64,000 nucleotides of DNA from Sinorhizobium fredii (lineage in GTDB: Bacteria; Pseudomonadota; Alphaproteobacteria; Rhizobiales; Rhizobiaceae). Location: positions 3,453,001 through 3,517,000 of the forward strand of contig NZ_CP024307.1 in the NCBI RefSeq assembly GCF_002944405.1. Reading direction: 5' to 3'. Positions 8,325 through 17,488 of this stretch are shown in pieces; position 1 is the stretch's first letter, and each line of letters starts with the position of its first letter. The notes below the pieces were generated by a model. It did no database searches. It was not told where the DNA came from and was given only the letters and a program-made list of their open reading frames with translations. The position numbers and the translations under genes are program-made.

Positions 8325-10211
8325 CTAGCCTGCCAACCTGACGTCCGCCGCGTCGGCGAGCACACGCGCGAGAATGCGATTGCGACCCAGCATCTTGGCT
8401 TCGTAAAGAGCGGCGTCCGCCTCCGACAGCAGGCGGCCCGGCTCGGCCTGCAGGATATGCCCGATTGCCGAGGCTATGCCGATGCTTGCCGTGACAGATC
8501 CAAACTCGCTTTGCGCATGGACGACTTTCTCCTCGCCGAGCAGACCGGCGAATTTCTCGGCAACGATGGCGGCCGCCTTGTCGTCGGTGTCCGGCAGCAG
8601 CACGACAAATTCCTCGCCACCGTAACGGGCGACGATATCCGCCGGCCGTTGCGCGGAATTCAGAAGGCACTTGCTGACAAGACGCAGGCACTGATCGCCG
8701 GCCGGATGTCCGTAAGTATCGTTGTAAGCCTTGAAGCGATCGATATCGATCATCAGGAGGCTGAGCGGCGTATTGATCCTGGCGCATCTCGCCGCCTCGC
8801 GCACGAAGGCTTCATCGAAGGCGCGGCGGTTGACAAGGCCGGTCAAGCCGTCCGTCTCCGCCAGGTTCTTCAACTGCTCGGCCGAAAGCCTGAGTGCCAT
8901 TTCGGCCTGTTTCATGACGGTGATGTCCGAGACGACCACCATCGCGGTCCCGCCGGGCGCAAGCCTTGTCCTGATGCTGTGCCAGTCGCCGTTCTGATGC
9001 TGAACCTCTTCGTCCTTGTTGCAGTGCAACGTGGAAGTCGCCTCACTGATCCATTCATCCACGGATTCGTAAGGCACGTTGAGCCGCTCTCGGGTTTCGG
9101 CGACGCAGCGGACAATGTCGCTGATATGCGCACCGATCACCCGGGCTCTGCCCGACAGCGGAAAAGCGCTGCGGTATTGCTCGTTGCAGAAGAGGAGATA
9201 GCCATCCCTGTCGAACATCGCGAAGCCGTCGGACATCCCCGCCATCGCATGGGAGAGCAGGTTCTTGCTTTCCCTGAGTTCCCGCTCGAGCGCGGTGCGT
9301 TCGGTAATGTCCCGGGTTACGCCCGCCAGCCCGATCACCCGTCCCTCCCTGTCGCGGAGAGGCACCTTGGAGGCGAGCAGGTCGCGGCCCTCGATGTGTT
9401 CGAGGGAATCGATAAGGGGCACGCCCGTGCGCATCACCTCCTGCTCGCGATGGTAAAGCTCCTCGGCGAGCCGTCGCGGATGGAGATCGAAATCCGACAA
9501 ACCCACCATCTCGGCCGTCGTCCTCATACGGTAGAGGCGGATCATGTTCTCGTTGACGGTGATGAAGCGGCTGTCCCTGTCCTTCACGTAGAGATAGTCG
9601 GGCGATTGCGAGAACGCCGTCTCGAGCATTCTGCGCTCGAGTTCCAGGTGCTGGGTCGTCAGCACGATGAAGCCGCAAACAATGGTCGCAGTGCAATTCA
9701 TCGCCGCCATGGGCAGACCCATTGTCGCCAAAGCATGGCTTTTCGACAGAGTGGGCAGCACCGCCATCAGCACGACCAGCAGGATTCCGACCGCCGCGCC
9801 GAGCACGACGACATGCAGAAGGGTCGGCGATCTCTTCTTCATCAACAGATTGACGCTAAGGCCCATGCCCGTGAGGGCGATGATCGCCACCACGCCATCG
9901 GGTGCGCCGACACCGCCGAGCGCGATCCGGAAAATAGCCGCCAGGGTTGCGCCGATGGCCGCCGCGAGCGGACCGCCGAACATACCGGCCAGTGCCAGCG
10001 GTGCGTAGCGCAGGTCCATATGGATGCCGGAACTGAATTCCACGGCCAGCAGGATCGAGCCGATAGAGGCGATGCCGGCCATCAGCCCGAACAGGATTTT
10101 CTCGTGTCCGGCAAACCGCCGGCGGAGCCAGATCGACAGATGCGCCCAGATCGAAATCGACAGGCTTACAAATGCAAGGTTGCCAACAAACTGCCCCCAA
10201 ATGCCATTCAT
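8325..10211 (-). CDS. Diguanylate cyclase with 5TM-LytS-type sensor and two PAS domains
   Basis: A 628-residue membrane signalling enzyme making c-di-GMP from two GTP. The N-terminal about 170 residues form several membrane helices with DLRYAPLALAGMFGGPLAAAIGA, the signature of the 5TM-5TMR_LYT sensor module. Two PAS domains follow (one near SPDYLYVKDRDSRFITVNENM, ending in a PAC-like GLAGVTRDITERTALERE; the second near GFAMFDRDGYLLFCNEQYR). The GGDEF domain has an intact GGEEF active site around residue 530 and an RxxD product-inhibition site (RPAD) five residues before it. No EAL domain is present. It stands alone, upstream of the decayed cluster. Signal sensed is unknown. Confidence 0.9.
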   Translation of the reverse strand: MNGIWGQFVGNLAFVSLSISIWAHLSIWLRRRFAGHEKILFGLMAGIASIGSILLAVEFSSGIHMDLRYAPLALAGMFGGPLAAAIGATLAAIFRIALGGVGAPDGVVAIIALTGMGLSVNLLMKKRSPTLLHVVVLGAAVGILLVVLMAVLPTLSKSHALATMGLPMAAMNCTATIVCGFIVLTTQHLELERRMLETAFSQSPDYLYVKDRDSRFITVNENMIRLYRMRTTAEMVGLSDFDLHPRRLAEELYHREQEVMRTGVPLIDSLEHIEGRDLLASKVPLRDREGRVIGLAGVTRDITERTALERELRESKNLLSHAMAGMSDGFAMFDRDGYLLFCNEQYRSAFPLSGRARVIGAHISDIVRCVAETRERLNVPYESVDEWISEATSTLHCNKDEEVQHQNGDWHSIRTRLAPGGTAMVVVSDITVMKQAEMALRLSAEQLKNLAETDGLTGLVNRRAFDEAFVREAARCARINTPLSLLMIDIDRFKAYNDTYGHPAGDQCLRLVSKCLLNSAQRPADIVARYGGEEFVVLLPDTDDKAAAIVAEKFAGLLGEEKVVHAQSEFGSVTASIGIASAIGHILQAEPGRLLSEADAALYEAKMLGRNRILARVLADAADVRLAG

Positions 10212-10408
10212 CGCGCTGCGTTCGGCCTTTCATCACCTGTAGAAGACCGACCTTAAACGACAACTGGTTTGAGCTTTATTAAGTTCGAACCGGCACCGGG
10301 CAGTAGCAAACGCAGAAAGATACTTTCGCTTGAATTATTCCCGCGAATCGCCACGTCATAGGCCGGGCAGCACTCCAGGTCTGGAGCTGCAAAGAGGGAG
10401 GATTGACC

Positions 10409-11401
10409 TTGGGCGGCTTGGATTATGCGGTCATTGCGCTCGTCGTTCTCGTTTTCCTGACGCTTTTCGCCGGGATCAAGACGGTTCCACAGGGTTACCG
10501 TTACACGATCGAGCGCTTCGGACGATATATCAAGACCCTCGATCCCGGTCTGAATTTCATCATCCCCTACTTCGATCGCATCGGCGCGAAGATGAATGTG
10601 ATGGAGCAGGTGCTCGACGTTCCGACCCAGGAGGTCATCACCAAGGACAATGCCAGCGTATCGGCCGATGCGGTCGCCTTTTATCAGGTGCTGAACCCCG
10701 CCCAGGCCGCCTATCAGGTCGCCAATCTTGAAAACGCCCTCCTCAACCTGACGATGACCAATATCCGCTCAGTCATGGGCTCGATGGATCTCTACGAGCT
10801 GCTTTCCAACCGCGACACGATCAACGACCGGCTGCTGCGCGTCGTCGACGAAGCGGCCAATCCCTGGGGCATCAAGATCACTCGCGTCGAGATCAAGGAT
10901 ATCGCCCCGCCGACCGACCTCGTCGAGGCGATGGCCCGGCAGATGAAGGCGGAGCGCGAGAAGCGCGCGCAGGTGCTCGAAGCGGAAGGCGCCAGGAACG
11001 CGCAGATCCTGCGCGCCGAAGGCGCCAAGCAATCGGCGATCCTCGAGGCGGAGGGGCAGCGGGAAGCTGCCTATCGCGAGGCGGAAGCGCGCGAGCGCCT
11101 GGCGGAAGCGGAAGCCAAGGCGACCCGCATGGTCTCCGAAGCGATCGCCGCCGGCGACGTGCAGGCGATCAACTATTTCGTCGCGCAGAAGTACACGGAA
11201 GCCTTGGCTTCGATCGGCACCGCCAACAACCAGAAGATCGTCCTGATGCCGATGGAAGCCTCCTCGCTGATCGGTTCGCTCGGCGGCATCGGCGCGATCG
11301 CCCGCGAAGTCTTCGGCGACGGGCAGCCGCCCGCTCCTTCTCGCCCGCGCCAGTCGACGCCGCGCACCGGCCCGGCGCCGGGCCCCGCCGAGAACGCGTG
11401 A
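10409..11401 (+). CDS. SPFH/stomatin-like membrane protease-associated protein (QmcA type)
   Basis: About 330 residues: one N-terminal membrane anchor ([17 protein letters not shown]), the SPFH/band-7 core ([33 protein letters not shown] through VEIKDIAPP), a long charged Ala/Glu-rich coiled coil ([27 protein letters not shown]) and a Pro-rich tail. Such proteins form membrane-bound rings that organise microdomains or restrain proteases. TTG 10409 is chosen because GGGAGGA ends 6 nt before it; an in-frame TTG at 10403 lies directly against that element. It is followed 10 nt later by nfeD, the classical SPFH/NfeD pair. Confidence 0.9.
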   Translation: MGGLDYAVIALVVLVFLTLFAGIKTVPQGYRYTIERFGRYIKTLDPGLNFIIPYFDRIGAKMNVMEQVLDVPTQEVITKDNASVSADAVAFYQVLNPAQAAYQVANLENALLNLTMTNIRSVMGSMDLYELLSNRDTINDRLLRVVDEAANPWGIKITRVEIKDIAPPTDLVEAMARQMKAEREKRAQVLEAEGARNAQILRAEGAKQSAILEAEGQREAAYREAEARERLAEAEAKATRMVSEAIAAGDVQAINYFVAQKYTEALASIGTANNQKIVLMPMEASSLIGSLGGIGAIAREVFGDGQPPAPSRPRQSTPRTGPAPGPAENA

Positions 11402-11411
11402 GGATCGGTCG

Positions 11412-11867
11412 ATGATCGAGCGCATCGCCTTCGAGCTCGGCCCCTGGAACTGGTGGGTCCTGGGCCTCCTGCTGCTGGCGGCGGAAGTGATCTTGCCGGG
11501 CGTGTTCCTCGTCTGGATCGCGCTTGCGGCGCTTTTGACCGGCGTCCTGTCGCTCCTCCTGTGGGACACGGCCTTGTGGGTCTGGGAGGTGCAGCTCGTC
11601 ACCTTCTCGCTGCTCGCGCTCGTCTCCGTGGTGATCGGGCGCCGCTTCGTCGTCTCCTCGTCGGAAAGCGACGAGCCCCTCCTCAACAGGCGAGGCGAAA
11701 GCCTCGTCGGCCGCACGGCCGTGCTCGAGCAGCCGATTGCCGAAGGCCGCGGCCGCGTCCGCCTCGACGATACGACCTGGCTGGTCGAAGGACCGGATCT
11801 GCCCGCCGGCGCCCGCGTGCGCATCGTCGCAAGCAGCGGCCGCCAGTTGACCGTCGAGCAAGCCTGA
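11412..11867 (+). CDS. NfeD-like membrane protein
   Basis: A 151-residue short NfeD protein. Residues about 14-80 contain closely packed membrane helices (WWVLGLLLLAAEVILPGVFLVWIALAALL and TFSLLALVSVVIGRRF), followed by an OB-fold domain (LVGRTAVLEQPIAEGRGRVRLDDTTWLVEGPDLPAGARVRIV). It is only 10 nt downstream of the SPFH gene and almost certainly co-transcribed. Known family role: partner of SPFH proteins in membrane organisation or quality control. No protease domain is present, so this is the short class. Confidence 0.9.
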   Translation: MIERIAFELGPWNWWVLGLLLLAAEVILPGVFLVWIALAALLTGVLSLLLWDTALWVWEVQLVTFSLLALVSVVIGRRFVVSSSESDEPLLNRRGESLVGRTAVLEQPIAEGRGRVRLDDTTWLVEGPDLPAGARVRIVASSGRQLTVEQA

Positions 11868-11971
11868 AACCCTCGCATCTTCATGGCTGATTTCGCTTCA
11901 GAAACGATTGCTTAACCACGTGCCTTTACGATTGCGAAACGATTGCAATCAGGTTTGCGGACAAACGGCAG

Positions 11972-13414
11972 ATGGCGCCCAGGTTTTCACGCTCGATCAC
12001 GGCGGGCGCCTCGCTTGCGAGAAAGCGGGCCTGGCTGTCGGCGGGCTGTGCGCTTCTTTTCGCCCACACGGCGACCGCGCAAAGCCTTGATGCGCCGCAA
12101 GCCGCAACCACCGCAGTCACTGGCAGCACGATTGAGACCGGTGCCTCCCCGGCGGCCACCGATCCCCAGACGACCGGCGCCGTCGCCAGTTCCGATCTGC
12201 CCCCGGCCTTGGACGAGGATTTCAACCGCCTCAACCGGCGCGAGGAAACGACCGACGGGCTGCGCATGCGCATCGATCCGGAAGCCGGCCAGGCGCCGGG
12301 CATCCGCATCGGCAGCTTCGTCCTGAAGCCGGCGCTCAGCGAAACGTTCAATCACGAGCGGCAGAAGAATGGCAGCGCCAGCCAGAGCCGGACCTTTCTC
12401 GAGACGGGCCTAAAGGGCACGCTCACATCCGACTGGGCGCGCCACCAGCTGAGCGTCATCGGCGAAGGCGTCCTGCAGGACAATATATCGGGCGAAGGCG
12501 AAGAAGAGCCGCGCGCCGACGTCGATGCGGAACTGCGCCTCGACTTGAGCGACGAAACGACGGCCAAGTTAAGCGCCGGCTACAGTTTCGAGCGCGAGGA
12601 CGCCAACGATCCGAACGCTATCGCCAATGCCGTGGAGCAATCGGCGGTCAACACCTACCGGCTGGGCGCTGCCGTCGAGCGCGACCTCGGCCTCGTCCGC
12701 GGTTCCCTCGGCCTCGACTTCGAGCGCCAGACCTATGGCGATGTCGAGCTCGACAACGGCACGACGCTGTCGCAGGAGGACCGCAACCGCAATACCGGCA
12801 CGCTTACCGGGCGGCTCGGCTACGAGCTGTCGCCGGCCCTCATTCCCTTTCTCGAAGCCTCGGTCGGCAAATCCATCTACGATCTCAGGCGGGACACGCT
12901 CGGCTTCGAGCGTTCCTACATGAGCTATGCCGGCCGCGCCGGTATGGAGGTGGACCTCGGCGAGAAGCTCAACGGCGAACTCGCGCTCGGCTATGAGACG
13001 TTTCGGCTCGACGACGACCGGCTGGGCGACTTGGGCGGCCTGTCGGTCGACGGGCGGGTCAACTGGTCGCCCAAGCGCGGCACCGACGTGCTCTTCGGGC
13101 TCCTGACCTATCTCGATCCGTCCACGACAGCGGGCAATCCGGGATCGATCAACTATGAGCTGACGAATATCATCACCCACCAGCTGCGTTCGTCACTGGT
13201 GGCGACATTGTCGAACAGCCTGACATTGCGCGATTTCCCCTCGGATGCCGCCGCCTCCGACGAGGCCACCTGGCGGACCGGCGCGGGTCTCACTTGGGAC
13301 ATGAGCCGCTATCTGGCGCTCACCGGCGATGTCAGCTACGAGCGCACCAACAGGGATATCGGCCCCTCGAGCGATACGACACGCGTCGGCGTCGGCCTGA
13401 CGCTGCGGCGCTGA
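11972..13414 (+). CDS. Outer-membrane beta-barrel protein, BBP2_2 (putative beta-barrel porin 2) family
   Basis: 480 residues: signal peptide (AWLSAGCALLFAHTATAQS, cleavage near residue 37), a Thr/Ala-rich low-complexity stretch, then about 350 residues of alternating hydrophobic/polar strands (LSVIGEGVLQDNI, TAKLSAGYSFERED, RGSLGLDFERQTYGD, GELALGYETFRLDD, YLALTGDVSYERTN) ending with an aromatic-poor VGVGLTLRR barrel closure. The pattern fits the BBP2_2/DUF2320 family, in rhizobia often near exopolysaccharide genes; here it converges on galU. Function unproven: porin or polysaccharide-associated outer-membrane protein are both possible. Start ATG 11972 has only a weak ribosome site. Confidence 0.75.
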   Translation: MAPRFSRSITAGASLARKRAWLSAGCALLFAHTATAQSLDAPQAATTAVTGSTIETGASPAATDPQTTGAVASSDLPPALDEDFNRLNRREETTDGLRMRIDPEAGQAPGIRIGSFVLKPALSETFNHERQKNGSASQSRTFLETGLKGTLTSDWARHQLSVIGEGVLQDNISGEGEEEPRADVDAELRLDLSDETTAKLSAGYSFEREDANDPNAIANAVEQSAVNTYRLGAAVERDLGLVRGSLGLDFERQTYGDVELDNGTTLSQEDRNRNTGTLTGRLGYELSPALIPFLEASVGKSIYDLRRDTLGFERSYMSYAGRAGMEVDLGEKLNGELALGYETFRLDDDRLGDLGGLSVDGRVNWSPKRGTDVLFGLLTYLDPSTTAGNPGSINYELTNIITHQLRSSLVATLSNSLTLRDFPSDAAASDEATWRTGAGLTWDMSRYLALTGDVSYERTNRDIGPSSDTTRVGVGLTLRR

Positions 13415-13440
13415 AGCAAGCGGATTCCGCTTCAAAGAGA

Positions 13441-13467
13441 AAGGCCGCGCCAGAGGGACGCGGCCAG
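13441..13467 (-). terminator. Terminator of galU
   Basis: A 7-bp GC stem (GGCCGCG / CGCGGCC) with a 9-nt loop; on the minus strand it is followed by CTTTCTCTTT. It lies between the convergent barrel-protein gene and galU and may serve both. Confidence 0.65.
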
Positions 13468-13502
13468 TCTCCGTCGTTCAAATCCGCTCGAAGCGCAAGC
13501 GA

Positions 13503-14390
13503 TCACTTCAATCCATGCAACAGCGTCTTGAGCGGCCCTTCGACGATCGGGCGGATGTCGGCGCGCTCGAGCGCGAAGGCAACGTTTGCGAGGATGAAGC
13601 CGTCCTTCGCACCGCAGTCGAAAGTCTCGCCGCGGAAATGATAGGCGGCGAAGGGCTGCGCGCCGGAAAGCTTCACCATGCCGTCGGTCAGCTGGATCTC
13701 GTTGCCGGCGCCGCGTTCCTGGCGCTCGAGAATCGGGAAGATTTCCGGCTGCAGGATATAGCGGCCGTTGATGAAGAAGTTGGACGGGGCCGTTCCGGGC
13801 GCCGGTTTCTCGACCATCTTGGTGATCTTGAAGCCGTCGCCGACCCGGTCGCCGACGCCGACGATCCCGTATTTGTGCGCCTGGTCGGGGGCGCATTCCT
13901 CGACGGCGATGACATTGCCGCCGCTGTGCTCGTAGAGCTCGACCATGCCCTTGAGGCAGCCCTTCTCGCCCTTCATGATCATGTCGGGAAGAAGCAGCGC
14001 AAAGGGCTCGTTGCCGACGAGATCGCGCGCGCACCACACGGCATGGCCGAGCCCGAGCGGCGCCTGCTGGCGGGTGAAGCTCGTCGTGCCGGCCTTCGGC
14101 AGCATGGCTTCGAGCAGCTCGATTTCCGCCTTCTTGTTGCGCTCCCGGAGCGTCTGGTCGAGTTCGACCTGGATGTCGAAATAATCCTCGATGACCGCCT
14201 TGCTGCGACCGGTCACGAAGATCAGATGCTCGATCCCTGCCTCCAGCGCCTCGTCGACGACATACTGGATGACCGGCTTGTCCACGACCGTCAGCATTTC
14301 CTTCGGCACTGCCTTGGTGGCGGGAAGGAAACGCGTTCCCAGGCCTGCGACCGGGAAAACGGCTTTGCGAACTTTACGCTTGTCGGTCAT
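13503..14390 (-). CDS. galU: UTP-glucose-1-phosphate uridylyltransferase
   Basis: 295 residues. It makes UDP-glucose from glucose 1-phosphate and UTP, feeding exopolysaccharide, LPS and cyclic glucan synthesis. The N-terminal nucleotide-binding motif [24 protein letters not shown] and [19 protein letters not shown] are classical for GalU/ExoN. Also seen are [26 protein letters not shown] and [24 protein letters not shown] 14390 is chosen because AAGGAGGT stands 4-5 nt upstream; an upstream in-frame GTG falls inside that ribosome site. It is alone on its strand, convergent with the beta-barrel gene. Confidence 0.95.
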   Translation of the reverse strand: MTDKRKVRKAVFPVAGLGTRFLPATKAVPKEMLTVVDKPVIQYVVDEALEAGIEHLIFVTGRSKAVIEDYFDIQVELDQTLRERNKKAEIELLEAMLPKAGTTSFTRQQAPLGLGHAVWCARDLVGNEPFALLLPDMIMKGEKGCLKGMVELYEHSGGNVIAVEECAPDQAHKYGIVGVGDRVGDGFKITKMVEKPAPGTAPSNFFINGRYILQPEIFPILERQERGAGNEIQLTDGMVKLSGAQPFAAYHFRGETFDCGAKDGFILANVAFALERADIRPIVEGPLKTLLHGLK

Positions 14391-14692
14391 GAACACCTCC
14401 TTGGAGTGGACCTCAGTCTAGCCTGAAACAGGCGAATTGAATCGGTTTTAGTCGTCATTTGCCATTTTTTGCGAAGGAAGACGACTCGGCAATTTCATGG
14501 TAAAGACTTTGTTGACTTCGTTTCTGTAGGCTTCTCCACTGACCCGAAACGGCTGCTGCCGTTCGGCCTCACGAAGGACCGCATGCTGCCCCACACGCGG
14601 CGCGCTTGCGGGGAAGATTCGCAAAACCCGGAGTAATCCGTCCGGCATGAACGCTGGCTGAATGCTCCGCCGAGAAACGGAACCGACAGCAG
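14391..14692. other. Intergenic region between divergent galU and mltB-type gene
   Basis: About 300 nt that must hold both promoters. I see no convincing operator palindrome, RNA structure or coding sequence in it. Confidence 0.5.
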
Positions 14693-15910
14693 ATGATCAG
14701 AAACCGCAGGACGTTCTTCCGACATATCGCCGCCGCTCTCGTCGCCGCCGCCGCGCTGGGTTCATCGCCCGCGCGGGCGGATCAAGGTTTTCAGAACTGG
14801 ATCAACAACTTCTACGCAACGGCCGCCAAGAGCGGCATCAGCCAGGCGACCTACCGCAAAGCTTTCGCCGGCGTGATGACGCCCGACCCGGCCGTCATCG
14901 AGAAAGCCAACTACCAGCCCGAATTCAAGCACAAGATTTGGGAATATATTGACTCGCGTGTCAATCCTTACACCAGGCGCATAGGCCAGGAGATGGCGGC
15001 CAAGCACGCGCGCACGCTCGACTCGCTCGAGCGGCATTTCGGCGTCGACCGCACCATCCTGCTGGCGATCTGGTCGATGGAGTCGAATTATGGCGCCGTC
15101 CTGCAGAAGGACGACCGGCTGCACTATGTGCCGCGCGCGCTCGCAACGCTTGCCTATGCCGACCCGAAGCGCGCCAAATTCGCCAGGACCCAGCTGATCG
15201 CGGCCTTGAAGATCCTGCAGAGCGGCGACATCACCCCGCGCGAGCTCACCGGCTCCTGGGCGGGCGCCATGGGGCATACGCAATTCATCCCGACCAGCTA
15301 CCTGCTCTACGCGGTCGACGCCGACGGCAACGGCCATCGCGACATCTGGAATTCGGTTCCCGATGCGCTGGCGACGGCTGCCAACCTCTTGAAGAAGAAC
15401 GGCTGGCAGCCGGGCGAGACCTGGGGTTACGAGGTCGTGGCGCCGGCCAATGCGGCCAAATATTCTGGCCAGACGAAGACGCTCGGCCAATGGGCCGCGC
15501 TCGGCTTCCTTCGCCCGAACGGCAAGGGGTTCCGCAACTCGAAAACCCGCGCCGAACTCAAGCTGCCGGGCGGCGGCGGCGGTCCGGGCTTCCTGATGAC
15601 GCGCAACTTCTTCGTGATCAAGCGTTACAACGCCTCCGATTCCTATGCGCTCGGCGTCGGGCTTCTCGCCGACCAGATCGCCGGCTATGCCGGCATGCAG
15701 CAGCGCTGGCCGCGGCCCGACGGTTCGCTCGACATCAGCGAGAAGTTCGAACTGCAGAACCGGCTCAAGGAACTTGGCTATTACGATGGCGAGGTGGACG
15801 GCAATTTCGGCTCGGGCTCGAAAGCCGCGATCCAGGCCTTCCAGACGCAGAACGGCCTGACGCCGGACGGCGAGCCGACGCAGAACCTGCTGCGCGCCCT
15901 GCGCCGCTAA
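14693..15910 (+). CDS. Lytic murein transglycosylase, MltB/SLT_2 type with peptidoglycan-binding domain
   Basis: 405 residues, exported: a signal peptide containing RRTFFRHIAAALVAAAALGSSPARA (the NRRTFFRH stretch is Tat-like). The SLT_2 catalytic domain includes ILLAIWSMESNYGAVL with the predicted catalytic Glu of SMESNYG, then GSWAGAMGHTQFIPTSYLLYAVDADGNGHRDIW and LGFLRPNGKGF. A C-terminal peptidoglycan-binding domain type 1 occupies about residues 345-405 (LQNRLKELGYYDGEVDGNFGSGSKAAIQAFQ). The enzyme cleaves the MurNAc-GlcNAc bond forming 1,6-anhydro ends. Monocistronic. Confidence 0.92.
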   Translation: MIRNRRTFFRHIAAALVAAAALGSSPARADQGFQNWINNFYATAAKSGISQATYRKAFAGVMTPDPAVIEKANYQPEFKHKIWEYIDSRVNPYTRRIGQEMAAKHARTLDSLERHFGVDRTILLAIWSMESNYGAVLQKDDRLHYVPRALATLAYADPKRAKFARTQLIAALKILQSGDITPRELTGSWAGAMGHTQFIPTSYLLYAVDADGNGHRDIWNSVPDALATAANLLKKNGWQPGETWGYEVVAPANAAKYSGQTKTLGQWAALGFLRPNGKGFRNSKTRAELKLPGGGGGPGFLMTRNFFVIKRYNASDSYALGVGLLADQIAGYAGMQQRWPRPDGSLDISEKFELQNRLKELGYYDGEVDGNFGSGSKAAIQAFQTQNGLTPDGEPTQNLLRALRR

Positions 15911-15934
15911 ACGCTCGCCACGACCTTCCTGGAT

Positions 15935-15972
15935 CACGGCGATTTGCGATCATTCGGTCCCAAATCGCTGTG
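15935..15972. repeat. 11-bp inverted repeat downstream of the transglycosylase gene
   Basis: CACGGCGATTT / AAATCGCTGTG (one G-U position) separated by 16 nt. There is no T-run. It may be a weak terminator or an operator of the following gene, whose start is 50 nt further on. Confidence 0.4.
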
Positions 15973-16022
15973 ATTTGGCGTATGGTTGAGAGCGCGCCTG
16001 CCATTCGACGGTGATTGTAACC

Positions 16023-17288
16023 ATGTTTAGAACGAGAGATGCCGGGAAAGGGTCGCTTCTCCTGCGTTTGACGCCGGTCTTCCTGGCTGCGGCTGCGATG
16101 CTGGTCACCGGCTTCCTTGCCAGCATGGCCGAGGCGCAAGAGCCCGTCCCGCGTCGCACTTTTTTCCAACGGCTCTTCGGCGGCTTCGCGCCACAACGGC
16201 GAACTTATTATCAGGATCAGAGCGCCTATCCGCCGCAACCGCGGCCGCGTCGCATACAGAGGCGGCGGCAGCAGCCGGCCGAGCAGCAGCGGCCGCGCCA
16301 GCAGCGCGCCAAGCCGCGCGTCGTGGACGCCCCCCCGCCCGCTCCGGTCGTCGAGAAGTCGCCGGACGCGAAAAAGGTCCTGGTCGTCGGCGACTTCGTT
16401 GCCGGAAGTCTTGGCGACGGCCTGAAGACTGCCTTCGAGATGACGCCAGGTGTCGTGGTGGAGACGCGCGCCAACGGCTCGTCCGGCCTCGTCCGGGACG
16501 ACTACTTCGATTTGCCGGAGAACCTGCCGGGCTATGTCGCCGAACTCAAGCCCTCGGTCATCGTCGTCAGTCTTGGCGCCAATGATCGCCAGATGATGCG
16601 GATCGGCGAAACCAACGAGGCGTTCCGCAGCGACCTGTGGATGGCGGAATACCGCAAGCGCGTCAACGCGCTCGCCGCGCTGGCTCGAAAGGACAATCTG
16701 CCGCTTCTCTGGGTCGGCATGCCGCCATTCCAGTCGACCGCCATGACCGCCGACATGGTCACCTTCAACGGCATCTATCGCGAGGAGGCGGAGAAGGTCG
16801 GCGGACAGTTCATCGACATCTGGGACGGCTTCGTCGACGAAGGCGGCAAGTTCGTTCTGACCGGCTCCGACATCAACGGCCAGCAGGTCCGCCTGCGCGG
16901 CTCCGACGGCATCAACCTGACCAAGGCGGGCAAGCGCAAGCTTGCCTTCTATGTCGAGAAGGACATCCGCAAGCTTCTCGGCGAGGCAGCCGCGGACGCG
17001 GACGTGCCGGGTGCCGGGAAACTCAAGGATCTTGTGGTTACCGCCCCGCTTGCCAACGAGGATATCGTCAAGACGCCGCCGATCAGCGTCACCGATCCGG
17101 CGCTCGACGGCGCCACAGCCCTTCTCGGAGCGGGCGCGCCTGAGAAGGGCACCGGAAAGAGCCCGAGAGATCTGCTCGTGGAAAAGGGCGAGGTACCCAC
17201 CGCCCCAGTCGGCCGCATCGACGATTTCCGGCTGGCAAAGCCCGCAACGGTGATCAGCAATCCGCTGTTGCGGAATGCACAGCCATAG
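16023..17288 (+). CDS. SGNH-hydrolase family protein (DUF459), exported
   Basis: About 421 residues. N-terminal signal/anchor (LLLRLTPVFLAAAAMLVTGFLASMAEAQE), then an Arg/Gln/Pro-rich basic stretch (about 55-110), then the SGNH-like domain: KKVLVVGDFVAGSLGDGL (block I, with Asp-Phe-Val in place of the usual GDS), VIVVSLGANDRQ (block III GxND) and a C-terminal GINLTKAGKRKLAFYVE block where SGNH enzymes carry DxxH. The altered nucleophile region makes hydrolytic activity uncertain. DUF459 proteins in rhizobia are linked to envelope polysaccharide or peptidoglycan O-acyl chemistry by inference only. A GTG 12 nt upstream is an alternative start. Confidence 0.75.
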   Translation: MFRTRDAGKGSLLLRLTPVFLAAAAMLVTGFLASMAEAQEPVPRRTFFQRLFGGFAPQRRTYYQDQSAYPPQPRPRRIQRRRQQPAEQQRPRQQRAKPRVVDAPPPAPVVEKSPDAKKVLVVGDFVAGSLGDGLKTAFEMTPGVVVETRANGSSGLVRDDYFDLPENLPGYVAELKPSVIVVSLGANDRQMMRIGETNEAFRSDLWMAEYRKRVNALAALARKDNLPLLWVGMPPFQSTAMTADMVTFNGIYREEAEKVGGQFIDIWDGFVDEGGKFVLTGSDINGQQVRLRGSDGINLTKAGKRKLAFYVEKDIRKLLGEAAADADVPGAGKLKDLVVTAPLANEDIVKTPPISVTDPALDGATALLGAGAPEKGTGKSPRDLLVEKGEVPTAPVGRIDDFRLAKPATVISNPLLRNAQP

Positions 17289-17293
17289 ATTCT

Positions 17294-17473
17294 TTGCCCC
17301 TCATCCGCCTGCCGGCACCTTCTCCCCGCAGGCGGGGCGAAGGACGCGCGCCACATCGCCTTTGTCCCTTCGCCGGAGGCGGGGCGGAGGAGAACCGTCG
17401 CGCCGTCCAGTCCCCTCTCCCCGCGCGTGGGGAGAGGCTTAGTCCTCGGGTTAAACCCGAGGAGAGGGGCACA
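17294..17473. repeat. Rhizobial palindromic intergenic element (RIME-like mosaic)
   Basis: A run of GC-rich palindromic modules fills the gap between the DUF459 gene and gltD: CCGCCTGCCGG.., CTCCCCGCAGGCGGGGCGAAGG, CCCTTCGCCGGAGGCGGGG, CCCCTCTCCCCGCGCGTGGGGAGAGG, and CCTCGGGTTAAACCCGAGG. Such CCTCATCCGCCTGCCGGCACC-type modules are typical rhizobial intergenic mosaic elements. No coding sequence is seen here. Confidence 0.7.
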
Positions 17474-17488
17474 AGGAAGGCAATGCCT

